The notes under the pieces: model-generated
What the model saw: the letters and a program-made list of their open reading frames with translations, nothing else
Databases searched by the model: none
What the model was told of the DNA's origin: nothing
Position numbers and translations under genes: made by a program
Part shown: piece after piece, positions 13,701 to 27,145 of the stretch
Numbering within the stretch: the first letter of the stretch is position 1
How the letters are laid out: the number at the start of each line of letters is the position of its first letter
Assembly: GCA_013398615.1 (NCBI GenBank)
Contig: VZSR01003371.1
Coordinates: 6,337,632 to 6,401,631, forward strand
Origin: Brachypodius melanocephalos
Lineage: Eukaryota; Chordata; Aves; Passeriformes; Pycnonotidae
DNA length: 64,000 bases
Direction: 5' to 3'

Positions 13701-14974
13701 CCCATTTGTCTTGCGCATTAAAATGTGCACATTGCAATTTAGTAGTCCTCCTAAATTAGACCTCTCAAACCCATCTGTCTTACTGGCACTCAAGTTTCTT
13801 AGATTACACTGCAGGGAGACTCAAGTTTGTCTGCTACCTCAGAATAGTGTCAGACCCAATTAGATAAGGAAAGTGCCATCACAAGATCATGCCATTACAG
13901 GATCAAGCAGTTGTAATTCCCACTTGATGTGACATGGAGGCACACACGTACTCATGCACGCTGCCCATGGAAACCTCAGCAGTGGGTTAGGACGTGCAGC
14001 CATTTACGTGACAGCAGTAAAACTCTGGCCCTCGCTGACAGTGGAGCACCACAAAGCAAATTTGCACAGCACATCCAAAGCCATGGTGTGAGTCTGCAGA
14101 CCTGCAACAGGTGTGTTGGCTTTCACCACCTTTCACAGTTCTCTTGTAAGAAATTGTCAAGGACTGCAGAGAGTGGGTTAAAGAAAATTACATTCACTAA
14201 ACAAGGAAAAGCTGTGTAACAACAACAAGTTTGCACTGGGTTTACACACAGAGGGGAACGGGATGATAGTGATAATTTTTGAAAATTAACCGTTCACCAT
14301 CAGGTGGCTGGGGAGGATGCAGTCTGTCTCCCCAAGAAGTGGCTCCTGGGAGCTGCATGTCCCTCTCACATGGGGCTTAGGGACCAAGTTGCAGCTCAGC
14401 TCTATGCACATGAGCTACACATTTATCGAGTGACAACACCCCACAGCAAATCACTGCTTCCAAATCAGCTCATGGCTTGAAACTGGCTTCAATTATCAGA
14501 CTGTTTCCCCACATCAAAATGCTAAGCAAGAACATAGTGTCTCAGGACAGCTGCCAACAGGAAGGATCTTAAAAAAAATTGGGGGGGAGACTACAATGCT
14601 TAAATAAGCCTAGAGAAGTTGAGCTGCAGCACAGCACTAAGCCAACAGAGCACGCTACTAGGCCTAGTGAGCTTTTTCTGCCTAATTTTAAACCTCCCTA
14701 TAGACCTAGTTATTTTGTACATATGTCAAATAAAGGGAGAAATGTGTAAATATGTTAAAGATTGTTGGGGGTTTTTTAATACCACTGTATGATGCCAAAT
14801 TAAAGGAGAGGCAAGTCAAGCTGAATTATTTTAGCTAAATTAAAAACATGCATTGCTGTCCCACACTGAGCACAAGGCCTAGGGATGGCAGACAACCGGA
14901 ATTAAGCAGCCTTTTCCTGCACTATCTTAAATGAGTGTGAAGCATTAATATCTGCAATACTGGATACCTGTGAT

Positions 14975-15002
14975 TGTGGTTTTATTGTCTGTGGTTTTAT
15001 TG
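14975..15002 (+). repeat. Short tandem duplication, 15-bp period
   Basis: The unit tgtggttttattg occurs at 14975-14987 and again at 14990-15002. Confidence 0.8.
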
Positions 15003-18000
15003 CACCTCGATACCCAAATATCCAATTTAAGTAGCCTGACAAATGCTGTAGGGACTTCATGCTCCCACGTGCACAAGGTCCCAAAAGAAACAACAGCAAT
15101 TTACACCACAGTTTTAAAACCTCATCAGAGTTAAGGCAACTCTGTCTCCAGTTCAGCACCTAAACAATTACTTGCTCATTCATAGTGGTAGGAAGTTTTA
15201 AGCTCTGATCAGGAAACTATCAGAAAAAGATGTTTAGTGCTATGTGTTACTTTCATTTTTGCTTCTGCTATTACTTCCTCAGCACATGCACTTACCAAAG
15301 CCTCGTGGCCATCTTAGAGGGAGCAGCTAATGATGGCAGCTTGAGCATGCACAAATGAATTGACTTTACTGGGGAAGGAAGTGGTGGGTGTTGCTTTACC
15401 AGTGCAGATACTTGAGATGTGCTCCAGTGAGACAGCTGAGGTGCCCTAGGACAACAGCAGGGTGCCTATTCTAGCCAACTGAAGGCTGGTTCAGTTCCCA
15501 AGTGAGAACAACAAAGGAAGAGAAGAAAAGAAATCACACTGAAGTAATTAAGAATACATGTCCCCAAATGTCTTGCTATATGTCTCCAACACCCTCATTT
15601 AAACCTTGCAATTAGAGGTGAATGGAAGACAGCGAGGTGTATGTATAAACAAATTTAGAGGAAGGATTAAATGCACTGACTGTAATTAAAGATGGTCACT
15701 TCCAAGGCTGCAATGGGTACTTCTACTTTCAGGGGAATTAAAAGCTGAGTAACACTTATTCTGTCCCCCCTACCCCAAAAAAGAAAAAAAATTGGCATTG
15801 TGGGACAGTGGAGACTTGCAGATATCTAACAGTCCTGCCTCCAAGTTTAGATATAACTTGCTACAACACAGATACTGCCTTGTTTATAATTTAATTTCCA
15901 TCCTATTTCCCTTTCTACTGAGCAGTACAAAACTGGTTGTCTCTCAGCCAGATAGGGTGCAGTTGAACAGAATCTGAAAATGATCCATCTGGGGATGATA
16001 AGGTATGGAACAGCTTTCAAAACTCTCCCCCCTCCTCTCCTTCTTTCTTCCCCACGAAACTCAGCTCAGATTTCTTAAGTGCAGAGTCCTGAGGTTATCT
16101 GGCAATGGAAGGAAGTGCCAGAAGTTTGGACTCACTTGCCATGTGAGTATGTAAAGTCAGGCAGTGGGAACCAAGACACCCAACAGTCTATTTAAAACAC
16201 CTCTTAGCACCTACACCCAATAACTGCTTCCAGCAAACATACACAACAAGCTGCCAAATTTCCCTAGCAGAAATTATTTGCTCCACCCATGCTGTTCATT
16301 GCAACAGTCAACACAACAGCACTTACCAATCGGGATTAAGTCAGCTTTCTTGGGAATTACAGGGTTTGCTACCTTCATGTTTTGTAAATACCAGCTAATG
16401 TGCTATGTAAGACACAGAGTGTCTGTGCAGCCGGTATTTGCAAACACTGATGGTATTCCTAACTTCAATAGGAGCTGCTGAGTCCTGGCAGCAATTACAT
16501 GCCAGGCAGGCCCCTTATTTAGCACCTTGTATCCTCACTTAGCTACACAAATTGAACCATCAAGGAAAGAAAAGCAGATAAATCTGTTAGGCATCAATCC
16601 CAAGGTGGCAGCTGGGAGAAGAGGACTCTCCACGACTTCTGCAGCCTTTTACAGGCTTTTCACCACATTCAGATGTAGTCTTTGACTGCTACACAAATCT
16701 GCTTTCTTCCTATAAGGTAGAACTTAATAAAGGCTTTCTTAATGTAGGGCATGTAGCCTGTAACCAGAGTTATTAGTTTTTCAAGTTAGAAGCATTGCAA
16801 CATGACCTCATGTACATACATCCAAGCTCACACCTCTTCTGTGTCGGCTGTGCCAATCTCCACGCGCTACAAAATTAGTCACACTAATTTGTGTAGAAAA
16901 AGGCTTGCGTAACATAAACTAGCATTAGACAATAATATTAGCCAGTTGACATCCTCTGACAAGTCCTGCCATTCTGCTCTAGCCTAGAAGGATGTGTACA
17001 TATCTCAGCATATGTATTTCCATCTGAAAAGACATCACTCATTAAGTCCCAAAACAACTCTCTCCTTCCAAACATAGGGAGGGGTGGGTAGAAGGAATAT
17101 CTTATCCATTCTTGTGGATTGCACAGTTCTTTAGGACAAGAGGAGTCAGTTTTTAACTGGATCCCATGCATGAGGGAGGGGATAGGAGGGGAGTTGGATT
17201 TGGTTTTGGTTTTCCAGAAAAGGCCCAAATTAAACTTCTGTGAAGGAACAGCATTATGCTTTTTCACATTTTTAATCTGCTGTCTAAATGCTCATGCCCA
17301 GTACAGTTTCTGGAACCTTTTCTGCATCCTCTGCAGCTGCCCGGACGTGATGCAGGGTTCAGCCTGCAGGCAGGCACAGCTCCTGCTGAAATTCCCAGGG
17401 CATGAGGCAGAGTTGGGCCCACAGTCTGCCAGTGTACCAAGGGGAGAAAACACAGATTAAAAACTACTTGACCTGCAAAGGAATTCTGTGCAGTAAATCT
17501 AAGCACAAGTGTCTGCTGACAGAGACCACGAGGGAAAAGGAGCATGAGCTGCACCGGGGGAGTACACACCGTTCCATTCAGAAAGAGACATTTTGAATTT
17601 GGGACCAGGCCATGGTATATCCAATACCCATGTGGGGTAGTCACTCCAGGGAAAGGAGTGCTAAAAATAGAGCTACAGATGCCAATACAGCATGGAGGCA
17701 GGGAGAGGGACAGGACAAGCAACTCACAGAACACAGCCACCTCCTCCAGCTAAGGTTGATTTCTTTTTGTCTACTCCAAGCAGGGACACATGAATGCTCA
17801 TGACATACTGGGGAGAAAGTAAGCCAGCCTCTTGCAGATCTGGTGAGTGCAGAGTCAACCTTGCCCTAAAGAGCTGGAGCTGCACTGCTGACTTTCAGGC
17901 ACATTTGCTACTTCTTCACACAAACCACAGCAGGTACCACTTCTGTATATTGGTCTGTGGGCTTCCAGAGACCTGACTGCCTATGATTCAGCCAAGGATT

Positions 18001-21000
18001 CCCATCGTATTATCTAAGACTCATTTCAGAGGCCAGCTTCTTAAAGTCCATTACCTTGCTAAATACCTCTAAAAAAACAAAAATCAAATTCCAGCTCACT
18101 TGTCCAGATGTAGCTAAGCAAGTTTTAAAAAACCCTCTTTTTCAAAATACCTAGTTCAACTTATTTTTTTCTCCTCCAGTTGGGAGAGCAGTCACCATCA
18201 GGCCTCTCTTCCCTTATATACAGGGAATCAGCATCTAACTGTCCTGAAAGTACCAGAAAGTCTGGCCCATCCATGTCTACTTTGTACAAGTCCAGCCCAC
18301 TCTCTCTACCATGCCAGATGAGAAATAGCCAGGTCAATTAGCAGATGCTGAAAACATAAACCACCTTCTACATAGTCCATTAGAGGCTTATGGACTTATG
18401 TTTGAAGAGAGGGATGAACAAATTCAAGTGGAAAAAAATGCATGCACTTGGTTTCTCACCCATCTGCTCCCTGCTGGCTGCTTGGCTGGCCAGGAAGCAC
18501 ACAGCTTTCTGGAGCCCAGACCCAGGACTCCACTTACACTCCACAGTCCAAAGCTGACCTCAGCAGGAAAAAGGACATAATAATTGAGTCCAAACTGTAT
18601 TTTAGTCCCATCTTTCATTGCAAAATAGAAGCTCTGTCCAAAGTGTGAGTATGTGTACATCTCTGATACCCATAATACAACTTCCTGAGCAGATTAATTT
18701 TCAAGCTTTGTCTGCTTTATACACTCCTCCTTTCCAAACCAGCAGTGTGGGTAGGAAGACACCATTTGTTGGGAGTGCCTCATCAGGTGAGCTGCTCTGT
18801 GCACTGAAAAGACAACAGTTCAGTGCATAAGTACCCACAGAAGCTATTGCAGCAGGTACTGCAGGACAAGTCACAGGTCCAGACACTTGCTGACTGCCCA
18901 AAGATGGGGCAACAGTGAGGAAAGAACAACATTTCAGTGCCAAGTTTTAAACTTTCCAATTGCTTTAATTCCACAGATCTGTCAGACTCAGAAACATGGG
19001 TCACTTCAGCAAAAGCGCAGGATTAAATCTCCAGTTCTGCAGGCCCAGTTCTTTATAGCCTTTACTGAACCAGCTGCGCAAAGAAAATTATTACAGGGAT
19101 TTAAGAGGCAAATGCCTAGCAAGAAGGGCTTTTAGCTGAGATTCAGCCTTGCACTGGCTGAGGCAACACCAGTCACCTGCTCAGAGAAGCAGTCATAGCT
19201 GGGGAGGGGGAGCAGATGCCCAAACCATGGTGGCTTTCAGCTCACAAAAGACAAGTCACACTCCTAAGACATTACCTTGCTTAAGGAGTGCAAAGGTATG
19301 TTTATTGCAATTCACTGGGATTGTAATAAAACACTTCACACCAACCAGATGATGTAAAAAAAGTTCTTTTCTTGACAAGAAAACCAGAAGAAAGACCTAG
19401 AAGAAATTCCACTAGCTAGACGATGTGGTTCCCACCACTGACACAGCAGCCACATTATCTGAATGGTTTATGTGTAATCTGGACAGATCCTAGAAATGGC
19501 AGCAATTTTTATAGACCCATTATAATAATGAGATCTTTCTCAGGTCAGTAAGACCCATCCAGCACAGTATTTTCCAGGCAACAGCAGCCAAAACTGGATG
19601 CTTAGGAAAAACATTAAACTGACAGAGGAGTGAACTGTAACTGCTCTGTATTGTAAATTAACACTGTTCACTCAAAGAAGCCATCCCACCCTCTCTCCCT
19701 GTGCTGGCATCAGGGTGTGCCTGTGACAGTGAGCTGGCTCAGGAAGGTGACCTGGCCAAAGGAGGAAGCTTCTCCTCTCCTGCTGTGCTGGCAGGAAGCA
19801 GGACCCAGGAGCACCAGTATGCAACCAGGGCTGGGTTAAATTCCTGATGGAAGCACAGCAGTGAGACAGTGGGTGATCCTTCCCTGGAAGGCTTTACCTC
19901 CAGCACCAGTTCAGGGGTTTCCTCACTTAGCAGTGGCACCACAGCCACTCAACCTGATGGATCAATGCAGTTACAACTTTATGCTGCATAACAGTGCTAA
20001 CCACAATGGTAATTTGTGATTTTGAAAAGGCAGCCCATAATAAAAATAAACATTAAGCATTGTTTTGGTATGCTATTATTCCAATGACCTTTCAGTTCTG
20101 TTTCAAAACTTGCAAGTTTATCACCAACTGACAATTACATGTTTTTCATTAACCCTGCAGCTTACTAACATGAAGAGCCACAGAGAAGATTTCAGGACAT
20201 CCATTTAGGCATTCTCTCAGCTTATATAAACTTTAAATACCAAGCAGCTCTGGTGGGTGAAATTGATGTACCAATGAATGTAACAGTGCTCTTGAATGTG
20301 CAATTCCTCCATGAGAAAACCACCTATCAGGACTTAACTTCAGAGGCACGTGCTCTGTTTTCTGTATCAGCTAATATTGTACATAATAATGCTCCCATCA
20401 AAATATATATTGCTCACCAAAGCCTGTGTTTCTGTAGAGATGTCCATTCAGGCACAGGATGATGCAATATAGAAACTTTGTTCTGTCAAGATTTTAGCTT
20501 TAAGGACTGCACAAAACTTGCATCAGTATTACCTTCTGTGCACATAGGAACACTTTCTGTCTCCCCCAGTCAGTACTCTACACAACACATACAATAAGCT
20601 CCTTTGGGAAGAAAGAAGTTTCTTCCATCTTTAAGGTTTTGCAAATCACTGTTTCTCATGTGTTCCCCATTCTGGTCTTGCACTTCTGAAAGTTCAGGCC
20701 TGTCTCACTCACTTGATCCAGGCCAACTCCACAGCAGACTCAGCCTGAACAGCAATGCTTGGTTTTTACCTCCATCTGGCTCAGCTTACCAGCTTTTGTC
20801 AAATCTAAACCTGGGGACCTGAGGTCTAGATCAAGCCGTACCAGGGTCACACAGCACTTCTTCAGCTCATATGGTGCCAGTCTGGGGACAGCAGCACATG
20901 GCTTGCTGATTTTGAGGTACATCTATTCATTTCCTCACTAATTCTTAAAACTCTCTCTTTAAAATCATGAAGTTTCACAAGCTGTTTCCAAAGACTTTGC

Positions 21001-23649
21001 CTGGGAAAGGGCAAGACCTTGAACCCCTTCTGGAGCACAGCTCCCCGTGGCCAGGCAGGACTGAATGACACCAAGAAGTCCTGATGGGATGGTCCCATTA
21101 TCCTTTGTCAGGGCTCTGTGTGCTCTTCCTCACACAGCCCAGCACAAGCTGGGGGAGAAGACCACAGGTGAACAGCCAAGGGCAGGTTCCCCCTGCCTTC
21201 ACAGAGCAGTGTGGAGATCTCAGCACAGTCTTCAGGGGGACACACCTTGGCTTTTACCTTCTAATGTAGAATTAGTATAAATTGAAGCAAATAAATGAGA
21301 TTATGCTTTATGCTGTGTCTTTTAAAGAAGCTTATGTCTCTCATGAATTGTTCAGTGTTTTTTTTACATTATGAAAGCTGAATTCCTCTATACAGCCGTC
21401 AGGTCAATTTAAAAATTTCCTTGCAAGAAGTCATGATTGCTAATTTACTTACTATTTATATTGCCCTGTGAAAGCCTACAGACTTAATGGTCTGGCTGGA
21501 AACAACAAAAAATACCTACATGAATATACATGTTTGTCATTAGGAACTAGTTACATCTAAGTGCCACTCTGACTAACCTGTCTGTAATTATTAAAATATC
21601 TTCTAGGACCTCAGCTGTCCCTAGGATAGAAAATTTCTTGCCTTCCTACTTTTTATTTAGGGGATTTCCTGTTTTATGGCTCCAAGATGCACCCCTTAAA
21701 TGCACAGGACCAAAACAAGTCTGCCATTAGAGGGATAAGTCTTTACAGAGCTTCCCACACTAAAGTTCTGAGCAAGGTATTCTAGGGAGACTTGAAGCAG
21801 AGAAAAAGGAATTTCATGTATGAATCGCTGAGAAACACTTTACCTTTATTGTAATCTGAATTCCATCATATAATGAGATTTTTTTTTTCTTGGAATTACA
21901 CCTCTGCTTTCATTTGTCTTTCTCTGAGCACCCCCTCAAGAGCAGAGAAAAGAGACTCCGCAGTAGAAAATGTAAAATAAAGTGGTAGTGCCAAATGGCC
22001 AAGCCAGCACATACAGAGGTCAACCACTGCCATTTCCACCAACATCAAAATTGGAGATAAGACCACTGATGTGCAACACCAGTGCAGAACCCAAAACAGC
22101 ACCGTGTGCAGTGCATGGCTATCATGGCTTTCCAGTTAATGGCATCTCTGGCCACCCTCACACAGGACACCATGGCCGTGTAAAGGAGGAAGCCATTTCC
22201 CTGCCCTGCAGCACAGAGTGCAGCCCTCAGACACCACGTGAGGGACTGGGCATGGAGGAGGACACGTGCAGCCGTTCCTCTCCTCCTCCTCGACAGGCTC
22301 CTGTGAGATAACCCAGTGTGCCTTGCCAGAGCAGCATCATGGCAGTGCTGAGTCAAAGGCGCTGATCCTGGAAAGGAGACACCTCCAAAATCAACATCCA
22401 GTGCTTCCCAGCTGGCAGGGCAGGGCTGCACTGGAGGAGGAAGACAGGCTCTGCTGCAGGGACCAGCTGCTATAGGGACACACCACGGCTGTGAATCTTC
22501 CATTAAACCGTGCAAGACACTTCATAGATCTTAATGTAATTTTAGTAAAACACAGTGAAAAACACTATGATCGGTATTATCTGCTCATACACCCACAGTG
22601 CTGGAGGAGGGGGTTGTTAAAAAGAAGAAACAGAAATTGCAGGAGTCCTTCACACCAATACATCAGGCTGCTAGAACTGTACACACCTCGTCTGCTTTTG
22701 TGAACACCCATTTGCACATACAAGGATCTTACACTAATTTGCAGGTTCTCACCAGGAATAATAAAAATCTGGCTTCAAGTATAGTTTAACTGCAGGAGGC
22801 ACAGCAAGCAGCAGCAGTTAGAAACATTAGTTGTATAATCACAAGACATACTGTGCAGTTTACCTATTTTGACCTTGAAATGGCAGAGAAAGAAAAGGTA
22901 GCAAGGCAAGTACTATATGGTCCAGCTACTACAAAGAAACAACACAGAACTGAAAGTGAGAACAGCGATTGAACAATTAATAGATTCTCCTTCTGGCCCT
23001 GCATCTGCTGCAAATGCTGCTGTGCCTCATTTACTGTGCTGCTTAAACACGTTAAGGCAGAGCAGAAGGAAGAAGAGGAAAATAACTGAAGTAAAAAGAA
23101 GAGGAATATGCAGATGAAAGTAAATTTGTAGTGATGAACCAGGAGGGGAGGAATAAATGGAACAGAATGAGAAAGAATCATAGTTGGGGACATTTTTTTT
23201 TTTCTTTTAAAGAACTGTGACTGAAGGACAGAATTTTACATGCAGTTATTTTCCTGAAGACTCTGTCAGCTGAAGTTCTGCTGGTCGATGTCACTGCTTT
23301 AGCCAGTGCACTGTATTCTACAGCCCAGGCCTGTGTTTGTGAGCTTGAGCCTTCTCCAGTTCCTCTCATCTCTAGGATGACCACGTGGCTATTAGGCAGA
23401 GCTATAGTTTACTCATATTACAATTAAACTACAGGAAAGCATGTAAGCATGCAAGGGAAGTGATGGTCTAGCTGCTACATAACTGCAGCCACAGAACAAC
23501 ACACAAAAAAACCCCATGAGTTCAATGTTGTTGTGCCATCAACCATGCTTCACGTATTTAGAAGCATGCAAATAAGGTTTAAATCATATCCACACACACC
23601 CCCCTCACTTTCTCTGGATGCGTGAAACCCGAAAGGCTACACAAAAAAA

Positions 23650-24060
23650 GAACAAAAAAAACACCCGAATGGGCGTTTGTCCCGTTGCCTGAATGGCGAG
23701 TGAAAGGGCAGCGGCCCCGCAGTGAGGGTGCCACAGCGGGGAAGCGAAAGGCAGAGCCAAGACGGCTCCGTTGTCTCTCTGTGCTCCCTCGGAGCAGCGC
23801 TCCCAGAGCCTTCCTACAGCCCAGGGGCACAGCTGCAAACACCCTCTGACACGGTACAACACAGGCTGAACACTGCCTCCAGGACGGGGCAAACGAGAGC
23901 TCTGCAGCACGCAGGGTCTCAGGTCTGTGCTGGGGTAAGTCCGGCTTTTCCCGGCGCTGGATTCACCGGGCCAGGCTGCGGCTCAGGAGGTGCCCGTTCC
24001 CAGCTCACACACAGCTCTCCGGACACGACACGCACCAGCAAGGAAGCAGACGCAGGGGAA
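23650..24060. promoter_or_regulatory. Small CpG-rich patch in intron 3 near the microexon
   Basis: CpG density rises clearly over about 400 bp, starting roughly 460 bp downstream of exon 3 in the MXD4 sense. A strong plus-strand donor (ggg|gtaagt) lies at 23935-23940. Open frames on both strands cross the patch. It could be an orphan CpG island, an enhancer or an antisense first exon. Nothing in it resembles a known protein. Confidence 0.45.
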
Positions 24061-24519
24061 AAACGGATCTGTAGGTACTTACATGCAAGATGAAAATTAA
24101 CTGCACTTTAGGCATACTTTAAAAGAAACATAGAATAACTGTGTGTGACACATTGTTCCCGAAAATCATTCACCTTAGTCACAAAAAATACTTTGTACTT
24201 ACAGCATTTAGCACCTCTAGCAAACAGTTGCTGCAATCGGATTCTTTGTTAGTAACAATTCGGTTAACCAGTTACAGCATCAATCAGTCCAAAGCTAACT
24301 ATTAGGGATGTTTCAAAATGAGCATACCAAACTACAGGGGAAAAAAAAGGCCAAATAATACTATAACTATTAGATTTTAGCTAATTAAAAAACCCAAACC
24401 CAACTTAATAAATTATTCAGTGCAGAGTCAAAACAATTTTAACAAAATGTTCTTCAATAAACACAGTAATTCAAATGTCAGCCATACATCTTTTAATTAG
24501 CTTTTTTTCCAAGACTTAC

Positions 24520-24549
24520 CTATGTTTTTCTAGTTCGTTGTGTGATGAC
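24520..24549 (-). CDS. MXD4: MXD4 coding exon 3: 30-nt microexon for the DNA-binding basic region
   Basis: The acceptor follows a pyrimidine tract (ttttctctttttaatag) and the donor is a strong gtaagt. The 30 nt give one base of Arg55, then S56 S57 H58 N59 E60 L61 E62 K63 H64, then two bases of Arg65. H58 and E62, with R66 from exon 4, are the His-Glu-Arg triad at bHLH positions 5, 9 and 13 that reads CACGTG in MYC/MAX/MXD proteins. The microexon was found by joining phases, since it is too short for an open-frame scan. A short exon at this place is a known trait of MXD-family genes. It is flanked by introns of about 9.3 and 21.2 kb. Because its length divides by three and both flanking introns are phase 2, skipping it would keep the frame. 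Confidence 0.95.
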   Translation of the reverse strand, partial: VITQRTRKT

Positions 24550-24963
24550 CTATTAAAAAGAGAAAAGAAATATTAGAGAAAGGATAAATAAACCAAGATT
24601 TAGAATATTTAAAAGCTAATAAGTTGCAAAAGGCTTCTCTAAAATACGTATTTAACATGGATTATGAAACAGATTTTCTATTAAATTGGTACACTTTTAG
24701 ATTCTTCAGGGTATCAACTTAATTTCCATGAGTAAACTGTAGATTTGGGGGGAATTATAATATATTTGCATTTATTAGTGTTCAATACATTCAGAGACAG
24801 AAATGAACAGAAAAAACTGAGCAGGTTAGTAATAAAAACAGCCCACGAGATTTTTATCTGTGAAGAAAAATTATGAGGGGGCAGAAGGTGTTCAAAGATC
24901 TAAATGGTAACAGGTAAGAGCAAAAAGCACCCAAAAAGCCAGCTTTCAAGCCCATGGAGAAGC

Positions 24964-24979
24964 AAAAAAAAAAAAAAAA
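24964..24979 (+). repeat. A16 homopolymer
   Basis: An uninterrupted run of 16 A residues in intron 2, about 415 bp upstream of the microexon in the MXD4 sense (a poly-T in the transcript). Confidence 0.9.
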
Positions 24980-25093
24980 TCAGCAGCTAATCACTGCTGT
25001 TGTTGTTATTATCTTAATGGCAACAAAAGAGGAATCATCTTAATTTTTCTCAGTCTACAAACAGAAAATAAAACCCAAAAAATCATAGTCCCT

Positions 25094-25154
25094 GTACGTT
25101 ATCAGTACGTTATCATCTTCCAATGACCACAGCAGTACGTTATCATCTTCCAAT
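25094..25154 (+). repeat. Short tandem duplication, 30-bp period
   Basis: The 22-nt unit starting cagtacgttatc lies at 25103-25124 and again, identical, at 25133-25154. A partial copy, gtacgttatc, precedes them at 25094-25103. Identical copies suggest a recent local duplication. Confidence 0.85.
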
Positions 25155-26092
25155 CTACTTGGATTAAGATTTTTTTTTCTTCTACAACTGATGCCTCGGG
25201 ATTTTTGCCATTAGAAGGCAGCCCTAAATTCTTGGAGGATTTGTTTTAACTGATTCAGCTAAAAATACTCATTTTATTTATTTACACAACTCAGATTAAA
25301 AACATTCCTAAAATGAAGTTACTGTCACCGCTTCAGAACCAGCAATTTTCCGTACTTTCAGTTTTGTCCTGCTGAAAACATGCCCAGCACGTAAGGATCA
25401 AAAGATGCAGAGGCGGTGGCAGCTTTTAGAGCTGGCAGATTATGTCAGAGCAGCTCTGCTGGAGCCTGCTGCAACCCCAGCCTGCAGCTGGGCACGGGGT
25501 GCAGAGTGAAGTGCCTTTGTGGAGGGCAAGTGCACAGTCCTTTCAGGGGGCAGAGACATCCCAGGGGGATTCGGGAGCCTTCCTGCACAAATGCTGCCCA
25601 GTGCTGAGCTGTCCTGCCTCTCCTTGCACACACCCGAGCTGCTGGATGCTGCACCTGGGTGTGACTGATGGCACTACATCACTCTGGCCATAGAGAGGGA
25701 AAAAGAAAGCAAAGCTCACACAAGAAACACCCAGTGAACAAACCCACGAGCAATTGATCTCAGGCCAGAACAGCTCCTGATCCTTCAATGAACTGCCTCT
25801 CTGCAGGTAAAATTGAAATGTGTACAAGGTTCAGCACTGATTCTAATCCACTCTCACCAGAAAGCATCTCAGTGTTAGTACCAAGACATCAATTACATCA
25901 ACCATTACCTGACATCTTTTTCTCACAAGCCTATGTATTCTTTATGGGTTTTTTTTACACTTGTTGCATTAAGTCAGCCATGATCAAGTAATGTGTGTAT
26001 TTCTACATGCCATTTCAGTGCTCCTGACCAGTGCAGCAACAGTACAAGTGTTATACACATTTTATGTGCTACATTAATAGGGCAAGGTGGGT

Positions 26093-26114
26093 TTGGTCAC
26101 CTTGTTGGTCACCT
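26093..26114 (+). repeat. Short tandem duplication, 12-bp period
   Basis: The decamer ttggtcacct occurs at 26093-26102 and 26105-26114. It contains GGTCACC, and the pair makes two half-site-like elements. Confidence 0.7.
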
Positions 26115-27145
26115 GGTTTGGCTGTCTTAAGAGGACACTGTTTTTATCTTCTACTCTATCAAGAGATCAGACTTTCCCCACAGTCATTTCTCCAAACCAA
26201 TGTTTACAAAAATTGACAAAGACTATGCTAAATCCACCAGTGTTCATGAAAACACGTGGAAAACAGAAGTTCAGGAGGGAACTATTGTCCCCAAACACCC
26301 TCAGCAAGCCTGTAAAAGGCACTGTTTGTAGGGAACTTTGGAACCAGAGAGGAAACACAGGCTGGCCTGGATTCATCCCTATGACATGAACTCCCTGACA
26401 TTTCTGGCAATTAGACACAAAGGTGAACACAATCACTCCAACTGGCCCATTCTGAGCTGCCAGCTCCCAGCAGTTCTGGCAAGCACACGGGGACAGCACA
26501 GGAACCACTGGCCAAGAAATTCAGCCTGCACAGAGTACTTTGCTGGGCTGAGAGAGGATGCCATGGGCAGCTGGCAGTCCTACCTACAGGGCACCTGTGG
26601 TACATGAAGGGTGACCCCAGCATGCTCCTGAGGTATGTCCTGCCAGAGCAGCTCTGGAGCGGCACAGTCGTGGGTGTGGCAGCTGCCAAACCGAGCGGCA
26701 GTGACCATGTGCCTCTTGGCAGAGCTCTTGGGGACACAAAAGCCTCAGCAATGCCTGCGGTGTGCAAACGTGGGCACCAGCTACACATTTCAGGAGGTGT
26801 TAGGGGCTGATTAATGCCCCAGCTATCAGTTTCTAGGCAGGAACCAAAATCAAGAGCCCTGAGAATTGCTCCATCTACAGAGCAAGTTACCCTATTACAA
26901 AGCATGACAGTGGTTTCTTTGGTTGCGTTTGTCTTCAGAAGAGATGAACCTCTCTCAAAATATTGGTTTTTATTTCCTTCACTGTCTACAGCACAGCATA
27001 TTGCACGAATAGCCATCTCCTGCTGTTTATCCAACCTAAAGTGAGGGAAAAAACATAAGAACTGGTCTCCACACAACCCAATACTCTGTTTCAAAATGGA
27101 GTCTTATATTACTTTAGCAAAGATAAGATGTAGGTCACAACCAGT

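Larger units (their letters stand above)
3356..24519 (-). other. MXD4: MXD4 intron 3 (21,164 bp)
   Basis: This is the largest intron of the gene, between the microexon and exon 4. It contains an old CR1 fragment (about 7634-7745), an A17 run (7448-7464), a 15-bp tandem duplication (14975-15002) and a CpG-rich patch near its 5' end (about 23650-24060). The rest is moderately AT-rich unique sequence. Open frames such as 12119-12661 (180 codons) and 8465-8941 (158 codons) on the minus strand resemble nothing I know. I call no gene inside it. Confidence 0.85.

Noticed and set aside
27000..27060. Peptide LDKQQEMAIRAI, reminiscent of the motif at the start of superfamily 1 helicases
   Set aside because: No Walker A (GxxxxGK) follows in the frame, so the likeness is chance.
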